From assembly GCF_000247605.1 (NCBI RefSeq), contig NC_016894.1:2717732-2781731 (forward strand): a stretch of DNA of 64,000 nt, given 5' to 3'. Origin of the DNA: Acetobacterium woodii DSM 1030 (GTDB lineage Bacteria > Bacillota > Clostridia > Eubacteriales > Eubacteriaceae). Shown here piece by piece: positions 17,742 to 27,416 of this stretch (its first letter is position 1; each line of letters begins with the position of its first letter). Under the pieces are notes generated by a model. It was given only the letters and a program-made list of their open reading frames with translations. It was not told where the DNA came from and did not search any database. The translations under genes were made by a program, and so were the position numbers.

Positions 17742-17795
17742 CAAGATACCGTTTTATCATTCATCCAACTTCCAACAATTATTATTAATTCCTTA

Positions 17796-18554
17796 TCAAG
17801 TATTGACTACCGAACCTCCATTGATCGGAATCGTTTGCCCCACAATGTAGGATGCGTCATCAGATAACAGAAAAGCAATGACGTTAGCCACTTCTTCGGG
17901 TTCACCAAATCGCCTCATCGGAATCGTTTCTAACCATTTTTCCAATTTTTCCGCTGATCCATTCATTGTCATTGGCGTTCGGATTACTCCTGGGGCCACA
18001 CAATTGATGCGAACACCGCTTGCTGCTACTTCATATATTAATGAACGGGCAAATCCTTGCATTGCCGATTTAGTTGCTGCATAATGGGTGTGCAAAGCAC
18101 TTCCTCTAATACCTGCTTGAGATCCAAAAACAATGATTGATCCCTGTTTTCGTTCGAGCATTTGTGGCAATACTAAATGAGTTACCAGAAATACTCCGTT
18201 CAAATTAATATCAATGGTTTGTTTCCATTCTTCAAAACTCATTTCTGTCAGTTTTCGATCCTTATAAATACCTGCTGCGGCAACCAAATAATCGATTTTT
18301 CCGTATTTTTTCAGACAAGCATCAACCATTGATTTGACACTTTCTTCGCAAGCAATATCTACCGATACCCCATCAATATCAATTCCTTCTTTTTTAAACT
18401 CATCAATTGTTTTATTAACAACCTCATCGTTAATATCACAAATGAATATTTTACACCCATTAACGCCAAATTTTCTTACGGTAGCCTTGCCTATTCCGCC
18501 GGCTCCTCCGGTAACCAATGCAACCTTATCTTTAAATTCATTATAAATTGCCAT
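17796..18554 (-). CDS. Short-chain dehydrogenase/reductase
   Basis: 252 residues. NAD(P)-binding TGGAGGIG lies near residue 16. The catalytic Ser is in VFGSQAG and Tyr-x3-Lys is in HYAATKSAM near residue 157-161. Where most SDRs have NNAG this one has VAAAG, a change seen in some members. The C-terminus (GQTIPINGGSVVNT) is typical of the polyol/3-oxoacyl reductase group. A ribosome site AAGGAG precedes the ATG. It is the last gene before the terminator at 17690 and probably oxidises a hydroxyl of the island's substrate; the exact substrate cannot be read from sequence. Confidence 0.87.
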   Translation of the reverse strand: MAIYNEFKDKVALVTGGAGGIGKATVRKFGVNGCKIFICDINDEVVNKTIDEFKKEGIDIDGVSVDIACEESVKSMVDACLKKYGKIDYLVAAAGIYKDRKLTEMSFEEWKQTIDINLNGVFLVTHLVLPQMLERKQGSIIVFGSQAGIRGSALHTHYAATKSAMQGFARSLIYEVAASGVRINCVAPGVIRTPMTMNGSAEKLEKWLETIPMRRFGEPEEVANVIAFLLSDDASYIVGQTIPINGGSVVNT

Positions 18555-18614
18555 CTTTTCTCCTTCTTTATCATCTAACCATACTTACTTCTTTCAAGCT
18601 ACTTTTTTAATATT

Positions 18615-18836
18615 TCAGGTACATCCTCGTTCTACCCCAGTTCCGGCAAGATCTGTTACCACAACGTTCCCAATATACACAGGCGATTCAATCTCCAATT
18701 CGCGAATTATTTCCATCATTTCAAATATCTTTTCTTTATTTACTGCTTTTTTGGTTTTAACTGGCACCGGAGGTAAATAACCGGATTTTAATTTAATTGA
18801 ACATCCCTTAGAGCAACCGAGACATATTTTTTTCAT
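18615..18836 (-). CDS. Miniature DUF1667-family protein
   Basis: 73 residues. The N-terminus has CLGCSKGC (Cys5, Cys8, Cys12) and the second half has PVPVKT...KIFEMMEIIRELEI...PVYIGNVVVTDLAGTGV. Both parts match DUF1667, a roughly 120-residue family usually encoded with anaerobic glycerol-3-phosphate dehydrogenase and an NADH-oxidase-like flavoprotein in Firmicutes. The central segment with further cysteines is missing here, so this is a natural short form. It sits between two SDR genes and downstream of a glycerol-kinase-like gene. A metal or Fe-S site is plausible; the function is not known. Confidence 0.7.
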   Translation of the reverse strand: MKKICLGCSKGCSIKLKSGYLPPVPVKTKKAVNKEKIFEMMEIIRELEIESPVYIGNVVVTDLAGTGVERGCT

Positions 18837-18873
18837 CTGCTATTTTTTACCCCTCTGTCTCATTCTACTTTTT

Positions 18874-19641
18874 CTATCTTAACGTCCAACCACCATCAAT
18901 CAAAAAGTTTTGACCAACAAAATAATTTGACTCGCTGCCTGCCAAAAATAATGCTGCGTAAGCAATTTCCTCAAGTTCACATACTCTTCCAATTGGTAAT
19001 CCTTTGACAATTAATTCATCATACCATTTAGGATCTTTTAGTCGCTCGACAATTCGCGGCGAGTTAACATAACCGGGTGAAATGACATTAACATTGATAT
19101 TTCTTTTAATTGCATCGAGCGCCATCGATCTGGTTAAGGCAACTACGCCACCTTTACTGGTCGTATATCCAGCCCGATCATAATTTGTTACGGTTCCATA
19201 GATTGATGACATATTAATCACTTTTCCGCCACCTTGTTTAGCCATCTCCTGCATCACTCGTTGCGAGACGATAAAAACACTGATTAGATTAACATCAATC
19301 ATTTGCTCAAAATCTGCTAATGAACTTTCAAAAACACTAAAGCTTGAACCACTAGCTGGCCCCATTATCCCAGCATTATTAACCAAAATATCAATTCGTC
19401 CAAAGCGCTCCAAGGTTTTGTTGACAAAATTATCAACCTCTTCTTTTGAAACTACATTTCCTGTAAACCAAGCACACTGCGCGCCTAAGTCTTCAATTTC
19501 CTGACAGACAGACTTTGCCGCTGACTCGATTAAATCAACAATAACCACAATAGCACCCTCTTGAGCAAAAACTTTCGCCATCGCTCGCCCAATCCCAGAA
19601 CCAGCTCCCGTAATTAAAGTTACTTTGTTTTCTAATCGCAT
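18874..19641 (-). CDS. Short-chain dehydrogenase/reductase
   Basis: 255 residues, classical SDR: cofactor motif TGAGSGIG near residue 11, NNAG near residue 90, Ser in MSSIYG, Tyr-x3-Lys in GYTTSKGG. An Asp at the end of strand 2 (VIVDLIE) suggests NAD rather than NADP. It follows the glycerol-kinase-like gene after a weak terminator and precedes the mini-DUF1667 and second SDR genes. Likely a polyol or sugar-alcohol dehydrogenase of the island. Confidence 0.87.
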   Translation of the reverse strand: MRLENKVTLITGAGSGIGRAMAKVFAQEGAIVVIVDLIESAAKSVCQEIEDLGAQCAWFTGNVVSKEEVDNFVNKTLERFGRIDILVNNAGIMGPASGSSFSVFESSLADFEQMIDVNLISVFIVSQRVMQEMAKQGGGKVINMSSIYGTVTNYDRAGYTTSKGGVVALTRSMALDAIKRNINVNVISPGYVNSPRIVERLKDPKWYDELIVKGLPIGRVCELEEIAYAALFLAGSESNYFVGQNFLIDGGWTLR

Positions 19642-19721
19642 CTTAATTATTCCCTTTCTATTGGTATTTTGTTATGCTTTTTTATGAAAAGCTCGACAAA
19701 TAATTTAATTTTTGTATTAAA

Positions 19722-19751
19722 AGGTATCCCTCAATTAGTCAAGGGATACCT
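19722..19751 (-). terminator. Weak terminator or attenuator between kinase and SDR genes
   Basis: 10-bp perfect arms AGGTATCCCT (19722-19731) and its complement (19742-19751), with four T following on the minus strand. It would reduce, rather than abolish, readthrough into the SDR genes. Confidence 0.55.
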
Positions 19752-19799
19752 ATTTATTTAGTAAAACCTGAATTATGCTTTTAATTTTGCAGTTTTCTT

Positions 19800-21305
19800 T
19801 TAAGCTTCAGTCCCACGAGCCACCCAACTTCTTGACCGTTCAACCGCTCGAAGCCATTCGTCATAAAATCTATTAGCCTCTTCTCTACTCATTTTAGGTT
19901 GGTACTCTGCTGCTGGTTTCCATAGTTCACTCAATTCTTCCAAACTACTCCAGAAACCAGTATACAGACCCGCTAACCAGGCGGCCCCAAGTGCCGTCGC
20001 TTCCGAAACGGCGGGAACCAATACTGGTACCCCAACAATATCAGCGACAAACTGCATTAACCATTTATTCTGAACTGCGCCACCATCAACACGAAGGCAA
20101 CTGATAGGGTTTCCAGATTCCTGGACATAACGATCAAATACGTCGCGGGTCTGATAAGCCATTGATTCCAAAGTAGCTCTAGCCATATGATTTTCATTGG
20201 TTCCACCGGTAATTCCAATAATCGTACCACGGGCATATGGATCCCAATAAGGTGCACAAAGGCCAGATAAAGCTGGTACAAAGTAAACCCCACCAGTACT
20301 GTCCACCGATCCCGCCATGGCTTCAGTATCAGATGCTTTTTTGATTATCTTTAAGCCATCCCGTAACCACTGAACAGCTGCGCCAACAATAAATTGAACG
20401 CCTTCAATTTCATATAAAACTTCGTTATTTAAACCGACAAAACAAGAAGCTGTCAAACCCTCGAGGGGTACCGACTTTTTCCCAGTACAAAGAGTGAAGA
20501 CACCCGCCGTCCCATAAGTCATTTTAGACATTCCTTCTTTAAAACATGCCTGTCCAAAAAGACCAGCCTGCTGATCACCAGCATTGCCACAAATCGGTAT
20601 CGAAATTCCCAGGAGCGAACTACATGTTTCGCCAAAACTTCCAGATGAAGGCCTTACTTCTGCCATTTTTACATCGGAGATACCTAAATGTTCCATAATG
20701 TCCTTATCCCAAACTAGTTCATTAATGTTAAACAACATCGACCGGGCTGCATTAGAATAATCTGTCGCAAAAACTTTCCCACCGGTTAATTTATAAATCA
20801 ACCATGTATCAACATTACCAAAAGCAATTTCACCTTTAGCAGCCTTTTCAGCAACACCTGGAACATTTTCCATAATCCATTTGACTTTTGTCGCGGAAAA
20901 ATATGAATCGACATTTAATCCTGTTTTTTGACGATAGATTTCGCCCCATTCACTTTCCTTGATGTCTTCGCAAAAATCTGCCCCTCGCCGATCTTGCCAA
21001 ACGATGGCATTATAAACCGGTTGTCCGGTTGTAAGATCCCAAACTACCGCCGTTTCCCGTTGATTTGTAATGCCAATCGCTTCAATATCCAAAGCTGTAC
21101 ATCTAGCCTTAACCAATGCTTCCATGATTGAGTTTTTAACTACTTTCCATATTTCATTTGCGTCATGCTCCACCCATCCTGGTTTAGGATATATCTGTGT
21201 GATTTCTTCTTGTCCGACACCAGCAATATTCAAATCTTTATCAAAAACTAAAGCCCGACCACTCGTTGTCCCACTATCAATACCGATAATATATTTTTTT
21301 CTCAT
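19800..21305 (-). CDS. glpK: Glycerol kinase-like FGGY kinase
   Basis: 501 residues, the length of glycerol kinase. Phosphate-1 motif GIDSGTTSGR carries Asp10, and substrate residues Arg83-Glu84 sit in NQRETAVVWD. Tyr in DSYFSATKVKW, the catalytic Asp in NAGDQQAGLFG (about 245) and the adenosine motif VDGGAVQNKWL are all present. It should phosphorylate glycerol or a close polyol at C3. Two deviations from typical GlpK are DSGTTSG (usually DQGTTSS) and YGTAGVF (usually YGTGCF). GGAGACG precedes the ATG. It lies downstream of the lipoate ligase gene and has an apparently inactive paralogue 2.3 kb further down. The symbol reflects family, not proven substrate. Confidence 0.85.
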   Translation of the reverse strand: MRKKYIIGIDSGTTSGRALVFDKDLNIAGVGQEEITQIYPKPGWVEHDANEIWKVVKNSIMEALVKARCTALDIEAIGITNQRETAVVWDLTTGQPVYNAIVWQDRRGADFCEDIKESEWGEIYRQKTGLNVDSYFSATKVKWIMENVPGVAEKAAKGEIAFGNVDTWLIYKLTGGKVFATDYSNAARSMLFNINELVWDKDIMEHLGISDVKMAEVRPSSGSFGETCSSLLGISIPICGNAGDQQAGLFGQACFKEGMSKMTYGTAGVFTLCTGKKSVPLEGLTASCFVGLNNEVLYEIEGVQFIVGAAVQWLRDGLKIIKKASDTEAMAGSVDSTGGVYFVPALSGLCAPYWDPYARGTIIGITGGTNENHMARATLESMAYQTRDVFDRYVQESGNPISCLRVDGGAVQNKWLMQFVADIVGVPVLVPAVSEATALGAAWLAGLYTGFWSSLEELSELWKPAAEYQPKMSREEANRFYDEWLRAVERSRSWVARGTEA

Positions 21306-21468
21306 TTCTCGTCTCCTTCAATTTATATTTATTTTAATGTGGATTGGTGTTAACTTCGTTTGGAGCATGTTTTAAAAATACTTCTTTGAATTTCAATTGT
21401 TAATTTAAAACGCCATATACTTACCATCACATTATGTTAAGTAATCGTCTTCATTATGCTTCTTTTTT

Positions 21469-21505
21469 ATCCGCTGCATGATCTCTGGCACAGATATGCA
21501 GCGGA
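21469..21505. other. Intergenic hairpin of unknown role
   Basis: 11-bp perfect arms ATCCGCTGCAT (21469-21479) and ATGCAGCGGAT (21495-21505), with a partly self-complementary loop. On the minus strand it is followed by A rather than T, so it is not an intrinsic terminator. It lies between the lipoate ligase and glycerol-kinase-like genes and may be an mRNA processing or protein-binding site. Confidence 0.5.
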
Positions 21506-21563
21506 TCTAGAATTACCACTCTATTCTCCAATATTATTTTAATTTTTTAAAATTTTTTGAAAA

Positions 21564-22559
21564 CTAATTCAGTATCATTTCAACCAACTCATTCGAATTA
21601 ATCTCAGGCATGAAATTATTAATATTACAAAAACTTAATGTCTCCAATAATACTGCAGATTTCATTTCTTTATTTTTTAAAATATTTTCCAGATCTTGGA
21701 TTTGAATCCTTCCATTAAAAGGACCTTCAAATTGAATGGTATTGATTCGGCCATGTCGATTAACATCAATTTTTATCTTAATCGGATTGCTATCATTGCT
21801 TAAGCAACGCACCTTTTCAACCTGATATCCCGGTGAATGTCCATAGTTCCATTCCCATTTTTGATATTTATCCTGAACCAATTTATTTATTTCCGATAAA
21901 TCCCGTTCTGATAACAGCAATGATTCCAATGAAGCTTCTGCTTGCATCACGTTAATCAATTCATTAAAAAAATCATCAATGCTGATTTTTTCAGAGAGAT
22001 GCTCGCTGATGTTAGTGATCGAACTTCGTACTGATTGGATGCTTTTACTTTGGAATTTATCGTTTTTTGTCCGCAGTGCCGCTCTTAAAAAATTAAGATC
22101 GGAATTAAAAAGCAAGGTACCGTGATGAAGAATCCGGCCTTTTTTTTCGGTTTGAGCAGTTCCTGAAAATTTAAAATCATTAATTCGCAAATCATTACGT
22201 TTCGTGCACTCCGCCTTTACTCCCCATTTTTGCAGCGTTTTTATGATAGGCACGGAAAATTGCGAAAAATCCATTCCTATGGAGGAATCCTTTTCTTGAA
22301 TAAAGGTATAATTCACATTACCTAAATCATGATAAACAGTTCCACCACCAGTGTTTCTTCGTACTACTTTGGTATTCATATCGTTTACAAATTGTAGATT
22401 AATTTCCTCCATCACGTTCTGATTTCGGCCTACTACAATGGTATTATCATTTTGCCATAACATGAACAAAGGCATTTTGAGCTGTTCATGCATAAAAAGA
22501 TATTCTTCTAAGGCCAGATTAAAATATGGATTGGTGGATTGATTACGATAAAAATACAT
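21564..22559 (-). CDS. lplA: Lipoate-protein ligase A
   Basis: 331 residues with an N-terminal catalytic domain of the biotin/lipoate ligase fold: VVGRNQNVMEE, RRNTGGGTVYHD, and the lipoyl-AMP motif with Lys in DFKFSGTAQ, followed by LHHGTLLFNSDL. A C-terminal accessory domain (about 250-331) is present. It activates free lipoate and attaches it to the E2 lipoyl domain encoded three genes upstream, and so matures the dehydrogenase complex of this operon. The order E1a-E1b-E2-E3-lplA is common for acetoin dehydrogenase-type clusters in Firmicutes. Confidence 0.93.
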   Translation of the reverse strand: MYFYRNQSTNPYFNLALEEYLFMHEQLKMPLFMLWQNDNTIVVGRNQNVMEEINLQFVNDMNTKVVRRNTGGGTVYHDLGNVNYTFIQEKDSSIGMDFSQFSVPIIKTLQKWGVKAECTKRNDLRINDFKFSGTAQTEKKGRILHHGTLLFNSDLNFLRAALRTKNDKFQSKSIQSVRSSITNISEHLSEKISIDDFFNELINVMQAEASLESLLLSERDLSEINKLVQDKYQKWEWNYGHSPGYQVEKVRCLSNDSNPIKIKIDVNRHGRINTIQFEGPFNGRIQIQDLENILKNKEMKSAVLLETLSFCNINNFMPEINSNELVEMILN

Positions 22560-22604
22560 ACTTAACCTCTATCTTATATCTAATTGTCATTCCCTATTCG
22601 GTTT

Positions 22605-24002
22605 CTAAATATGAATTGCTTTTGAAACCACTGCATGAGCAGCTTCCATAATTGCTTCAGAAACTGACGGATGGGGATGAATAACCTGAGCGATATCATC
22701 GGCTGTAAATTCCAGATCAATATAACCGGCTGCAGCGGCAATCAATTCGGTAACATGGCCGCCAACGAGATGAATGCCCAAGATTTCATGGTATTTTTCA
22801 TCCGCAACGATTTTCACAAATCCGGTTGTTTCATTCATTGCCAACGATTTTCCATTTGCCAGTAATGGAAATTCACCAACTTTAACTTTATATCCGGCAC
22901 CTTTTGCCTGCTCTTCGGTTAAACCGACACTGGCTACTTCCGGATAAGTATAGGTACATCTGGGAATATTTGAGTAGTTTATTTTTTTAACCGTTGCGCC
23001 TAAAATTTGATGAACAACTTCCAGACCCTGAGCTGACGCTACATGAGCTAATGCCAGCTTGCCAGTCAAATCACCGATGGCATAAACAGTGGCACAACTG
23101 GTTTGAAACTGATCGTTGATGTCCAGAAATCCTCTTTGGTTTATTTTAATTCCAGCGGATTCTAACCCTAAATTTTCAGTATTGGCACGAACCCCGGCTG
23201 ATACCAGTAGCTTGTCTCCCATAATTTTTTCGCTTTCGCCATTTTTTTCGAGGTTGACTTCGATTTTTTTACCTTTTATTGATACTAAAGTGACTTTATA
23301 ACCCGCCCTTATTTTGACACCTCTTTTTTTAAAGGCTCTGGTCATTTCTTTCGAAACTGCTTCATCTTCATTGGGTAAAATCCGCGGTAACATCTCAATA
23401 ACCGTTACTTGGGCGCCGTAGCTTGCCCAAATGCTGGCAAACTCCATCCCGATCGCCCCAGCGCCAATCACAACAACTTCGTCCGAAGCTTTAAGATCGG
23501 TCATTTCCAATGCTCCTCGCGATGTCATGATATTGGGATTTTGATAATCAAAACCCGGAATTTTAAAGGGATGGGATCCAGTTGCTAAAACAATATTTTT
23601 AGCTGCCAGAATTTCTTCCGAAGCTGTCAGTTTTACATTGGTTCCATTAACTAATTTTGCGCGATCTTTGAAAATATCAACTTTATTTTTGTGCAGTAAT
23701 CCCTGCACACCCTTGTTTAATTTTTTACTGACTTCACGACTTCTTTTTTGAGCCATAGCATAATCGACTTTTATCTGGTTAGGATCGATACTGATCCCGT
23801 AGTCTTTTGAATCGAAGATTGTCCTTAGCACCTCAGCATTTTTAGCTAATGCTTTTGTCGGGATGCAGCCCCAATTTAAACAGGTTCCCCCCAAATCTTT
23901 TTCTTCAATTAAAGCCGTTTTTAATCCGTTTTGGGCTGCGTAAATTGCAGTAACATATCCGCCTGGTCCACCACCAACGACTATTAAATCATATTGTTTC
24001 AC
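22605..24002 (-). CDS. Dihydrolipoamide dehydrogenase (E3)
   Basis: 465 residues. The FAD motif GGGPGGY lies near residue 10 and the redox disulfide in GGTCLNWGCIPTK near residues 38-50. The NAD motif is GAGAIGMEFA and the dimer-interface HPHPSVSEA carries the catalytic His near 443. It reoxidises the dihydrolipoyl arm of the E2 protein encoded upstream and makes NADH. The start codon is GTG, with AGGAGA upstream. It has no N-terminal lipoyl domain, unlike some acoL products. Confidence 0.94.
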   Translation of the reverse strand: MKQYDLIVVGGGPGGYVTAIYAAQNGLKTALIEEKDLGGTCLNWGCIPTKALAKNAEVLRTIFDSKDYGISIDPNQIKVDYAMAQKRSREVSKKLNKGVQGLLHKNKVDIFKDRAKLVNGTNVKLTASEEILAAKNIVLATGSHPFKIPGFDYQNPNIMTSRGALEMTDLKASDEVVVIGAGAIGMEFASIWASYGAQVTVIEMLPRILPNEDEAVSKEMTRAFKKRGVKIRAGYKVTLVSIKGKKIEVNLEKNGESEKIMGDKLLVSAGVRANTENLGLESAGIKINQRGFLDINDQFQTSCATVYAIGDLTGKLALAHVASAQGLEVVHQILGATVKKINYSNIPRCTYTYPEVASVGLTEEQAKGAGYKVKVGEFPLLANGKSLAMNETTGFVKIVADEKYHEILGIHLVGGHVTELIAAAAGYIDLEFTADDIAQVIHPHPSVSEAIMEAAHAVVSKAIHI

Positions 24003-24062
24003 ATTACTTCTCCTGTTTGAACTATTCTGTCTGCGTTATTCAGTCCGAAATCAAAGGATGGT

Positions 24063-25289
24063 CTACATCAGAATTTTCATTGGCTCTTCCAGCAAGTTTT
24101 TAATAAAACCAAGGAATTGGGCAGCATAATCACCATCCACCATACGATGATCAAAACTGAGGGTAATGTTCATCATCGGTCGGATGACAATTTCATCAGC
24201 AACAACGACTGCTGTTTTAATCGTGGCTGCCACAGCTAAAATAGCGCACTCCGGCGGGTTAATGACGGCTCTGAAATTCGACACCCCTCTGCCCCCGAGA
24301 TTACTGATGGTGAATGTGCCTCCAGATAAATCCCCCGAAATATTTTCCCGGGCTTTGGTTCGTTCAACAAGGCCTTTAAAATCTTCAGCTAATTCAATGA
24401 CGCCTTTTCGCTCAACATTTTTAAGCACCGGTACCATTAATCCCGAATCAGTATCCACGGCAATGCCAATATTAATATCGTTTAATTCATAAATTTCATT
24501 TCCGTCAGCTGCCAATTGGGCATTTATTTTAGGGAACTCGATCAAAGCACGTGAACAAGCTTTAGCCAGCATTTCGTTAAAACCAACTTTAAGTTGCGCC
24601 ATTTCATTAACTCTTTTTCGCCAATTCACAGTTTCTGTCATATCAACTGCCATGGTTAAAGCTGCCCAAGGCTTTGTATTGACACTCTCGGTCATGCGAC
24701 TGCCAATTTTTTTGCGCATTCCACTATAAGAAACGACGTTTCCGTTAATACTTACGGGTAGCATTTCATTGCTTACTTCAGGTGCTTCTTCTTTTTTCAA
24801 ATCCTGATAGGCTAAAATATCGGCTTTCACAATCCGAATTCCCTGATAGTTAACCGCTGCAAGATCAATCCCCAGATCTTTCGCCATTTTTTTAGCTAAT
24901 GGCGAAACCGGAATTCTGCCTGACTCATTTTTTTGAACAATGCTTTCTTTCGCTCCCGCCGTATCAACACGTTTTTCAGCTACCTGAGGAGCTGTTGATG
25001 GAGGCTCCGGTTGACCGGAAATTTCCGCCATAAGATGATCGATATTTTCACCGGCGTTTCCAACAATAGCCAACGGTTTATGACACTCCACATTATCACC
25101 AGCTTGAGCGATAATTTTTAAAACAATTCCTGATTGATCGGCCGGAATATCCTGAACATCTTTATCTGTTTCTGCCGCTAAAGCCATTTCACCAAATTTT
25201 ACTTTATCGCCTTCATTAACATACCATTCAGTAATCGTGCCATCTGTCATGTTGACACCAATTTTTGGCATATTCATTATTTTCGCCAT
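24063..25289 (-). CDS. Dihydrolipoamide acyltransferase (E2), acetoin/2-oxoacid dehydrogenase type
   Basis: About 408 residues from the ATG at 25289 (AAGGAG upstream). A single lipoyl domain covers residues 1-80 with Lys in ETDKDVQD. A linker follows, then a peripheral subunit-binding domain near 120-155 (VSPLAKKMAKDLGIDL). The catalytic domain reaches the C-terminus with the His-x3-Asp-Gly site in SFDHRMVDGDYAA. It accepts the acyl group from E1 and passes it to CoA. It is encoded between the E1 beta and E3 genes. Whether the acyl is acetyl from acetoin or pyruvate, or another group, cannot be told from E2. Confidence 0.92.
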   Translation of the reverse strand: MAKIMNMPKIGVNMTDGTITEWYVNEGDKVKFGEMALAAETDKDVQDIPADQSGIVLKIIAQAGDNVECHKPLAIVGNAGENIDHLMAEISGQPEPPSTAPQVAEKRVDTAGAKESIVQKNESGRIPVSPLAKKMAKDLGIDLAAVNYQGIRIVKADILAYQDLKKEEAPEVSNEMLPVSINGNVVSYSGMRKKIGSRMTESVNTKPWAALTMAVDMTETVNWRKRVNEMAQLKVGFNEMLAKACSRALIEFPKINAQLAADGNEIYELNDINIGIAVDTDSGLMVPVLKNVERKGVIELAEDFKGLVERTKARENISGDLSGGTFTISNLGGRGVSNFRAVINPPECAILAVAATIKTAVVVADEIVIRPMMNITLSFDHRMVDGDYAAQFLGFIKNLLEEPMKILM

Positions 25290-25309
25290 TTTGAGCACTC
25301 CTTTACGAT

Positions 25310-26284
25310 TTATTGAAATGTTTTTCGTACTGCTGCCGCAATATCTTCTTTTTTAGGGGTACACAATGCCTCTAAAGCTTCGTTGTAAGGAACTGGCGAA
25401 TTTTTACTGCCAACCCGTTCCGGCGGCGCATCTAAAAAATCGAATCCTCGGGCAATAATTTCACCAACGATTTCTCCCGTAATTGATCCCCGTAATGGTG
25501 CTTCGGTTACGACAACCACCCGACTGGTTTTTGCCACTGATTCCATAACCGTATCATAATCCAAAGGTAATAAAGATCTCAAATCAATGATCTCGCAACT
25601 AATTCCTTCTTTTTCCAGATCTTTAGCAGCCTCTTCAGCCACGTAGGTCATATAAGAATAGGTCACGATGGTACAATCTTTTCCTTCTTTTCGTACGCAC
25701 GCTTTACCAATTGGGATTAAGTATTCGCCATCAGGCACTTCCCCTTTTAACGAATAATTACGTTTATGTTCAAAGCAAAGTACTGGGTTATTGTCTCGTA
25801 TTGCTGACTTCAGTAAGCCTTTCATATCATAAGGTGTTGATGGCGTAATCACTTTCAAACCCGGAACATGGACAAACCAGTTTTCATTATTCTGCGAATG
25901 TTGTGCCGCAACGCCACCACCTACTCCAAAAGGAGCTCGAATAACAATCGGTACATGAGCCTGACCACCAAACATATAACTTGTTTTTGCCGCAGTATTA
26001 ACGATCGTATCCATTGGTAAGGTAATCCAGTCATCATAAAGTATTTCTACGAGTGGTCGCATTCCAGCAATAGCTGCGCCTACCCCTAAACCAGTAAATC
26101 CGGCTTCAGAAATTGGTGTATCTAAAACGCGGCGTTCGCCAAATTCTTTCATTAATCCTTTAGTAATGCCAAAAGGGTTGCCCCGTAATCCAACATCACA
26201 ACCCATGATAAAGACATTTTCATCGCGGATCATTTCTTCACGCATTGCCTGAGTGATCGATTCTCTGAGGGTAATAATTGCCAT
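25310..26284 (-). CDS. Dehydrogenase complex E1 component, beta subunit
   Basis: 324 residues of the transketolase-like pyrimidine-binding and C-terminal domains found in pyruvate/acetoin/branched-chain E1 beta. Visible are the TPP-activating Glu in TPISEAGFTGLGVGAA near residue 60 and HSQNNENWFVHVPGLKV. The ribosome site AGGAGAA precedes the ATG. It pairs with the alpha subunit encoded upstream as an alpha2-beta2 thiamine enzyme. AcoB-like similarity is likely given the gene order, but PDH beta is an alternative. Confidence 0.9.
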   Translation of the reverse strand: MAIITLRESITQAMREEMIRDENVFIMGCDVGLRGNPFGITKGLMKEFGERRVLDTPISEAGFTGLGVGAAIAGMRPLVEILYDDWITLPMDTIVNTAAKTSYMFGGQAHVPIVIRAPFGVGGGVAAQHSQNNENWFVHVPGLKVITPSTPYDMKGLLKSAIRDNNPVLCFEHKRNYSLKGEVPDGEYLIPIGKACVRKEGKDCTIVTYSYMTYVAEEAAKDLEKEGISCEIIDLRSLLPLDYDTVMESVAKTSRVVVVTEAPLRGSITGEIVGEIIARGFDFLDAPPERVGSKNSPVPYNEALEALCTPKKEDIAAAVRKTFQ

Positions 26285-26335
26285 AATATTTTCTCCTAAT
26301 CTTAATCTGATAATCGTTTCAAAAAATAAAAACCG

Positions 26336-27385
26336 TTATTTAATCACTTCGCCATCGGCATAAATGTGGTCATAAAACGTGTCGAGGGAAGGTTCGTGAC
26401 ATTGGGTATCCGCATAAACGATGGATTCCTGTACCTGTTGCATAGCATCGTCATCAAGGGCTTTTAATTCTGCTTCACTGGCAATATTATTTTCAACCAT
26501 AAATTCACCCATTCGTGTGATTGGTTCAATTTGCCAATATTTTTCAACAATTGACATATCCCGATACCAGTTATCATCAGTCGCATGATGTCCCAATAAT
26601 CTGAGTGTTTTACATTCAATAAATGTTGACCCTTCACCGGTTCGCGCCCGTTCAATGGCCTCTTTAGCTGTTTCCCAAATTTGATAAATATTAAATCCAT
26701 CACATTGAAAACTGGGAATACCTAAACCAATCCCTCTTTGATAAATTTCCGCATCGCCGGTAACCCGGGCAATATCTGTCGCGATCGCCCATTGATTATT
26801 TTCGCAAACAAATATTACCGGCAATTTCCAGGCAGCGGCCATGTTCATTGCTTCATAAATCGAACCGGCATTGGCTCCGCCATCACCGAAAAATACGACA
26901 GTTACATCATCGGTTCTTTTTATCCAGCTACGCAGGGCACTACCAACCGCTGGTGCCACTGCCGCACCAACAATGCCACTAGCGCCGAGCATCCCAATAC
27001 TCATATCAGCAATATGCATTGAACCGCCGCGACCTTTATTGTAACCTTCTTCTTTGCCAAAAAGTTCAGCCATCATCTTCTTGATATCGCCACCTTTTGC
27101 AATAACATGTCCATGACCGCGATGTGTCGAACCAATATAATCTTCTTTACGAAGTTGTGAAATAATTGCTACCGCAATTGCTTCTTCGGTAATATAGGGG
27201 TGATAATACCCATGTACCTTATTTGCCATCCACAACGGTTTTACTTCTTCTTCAAAATGCCTGATTAAACACATTGTCCCATACATTTTCAATTGTTCTT
27301 CCTGACTCAATTCTTCTGGAAGATACATCTCGGTATATGCATTGAATTCTTCTTTAATCAGTTCGAGTGTTTTTTGGTCTGCCAT
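26336..27385 (-). CDS. Dehydrogenase complex E1 component, alpha subunit (acetoin/pyruvate dehydrogenase type)
   Basis: 349 residues from the ATG at 27385, selected because GGGAGGAATA precedes it; a reading 54 bp longer would start without a ribosome site. TPP motif: GDGGANAGSIYEA ... NNQWAI. GYNKGRGGSMHIAD and the active-site loop LLGHHATDD, equivalent to the phosphorylation loop of PDH alpha, are present. It decarboxylates or cleaves its substrate on TPP and passes the acyl group to the E2 lipoyl arm. The order alpha-beta-E2-E3-lplA recalls acoABCL. In this island, downstream of a transaldolase-like gene and a ketose kinase, a sugar-derived 2-hydroxyketone is a possible substrate. Confidence 0.9.
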   Translation of the reverse strand: MADQKTLELIKEEFNAYTEMYLPEELSQEEQLKMYGTMCLIRHFEEEVKPLWMANKVHGYYHPYITEEAIAVAIISQLRKEDYIGSTHRGHGHVIAKGGDIKKMMAELFGKEEGYNKGRGGSMHIADMSIGMLGASGIVGAAVAPAVGSALRSWIKRTDDVTVVFFGDGGANAGSIYEAMNMAAAWKLPVIFVCENNQWAIATDIARVTGDAEIYQRGIGLGIPSFQCDGFNIYQIWETAKEAIERARTGEGSTFIECKTLRLLGHHATDDNWYRDMSIVEKYWQIEPITRMGEFMVENNIASEAELKALDDDAMQQVQESIVYADTQCHEPSLDTFYDHIYADGEVIK

Positions 27386-27416
27386 TTTTATTCCTCCCTG
27401 GTTTTTTGATTTTAAA

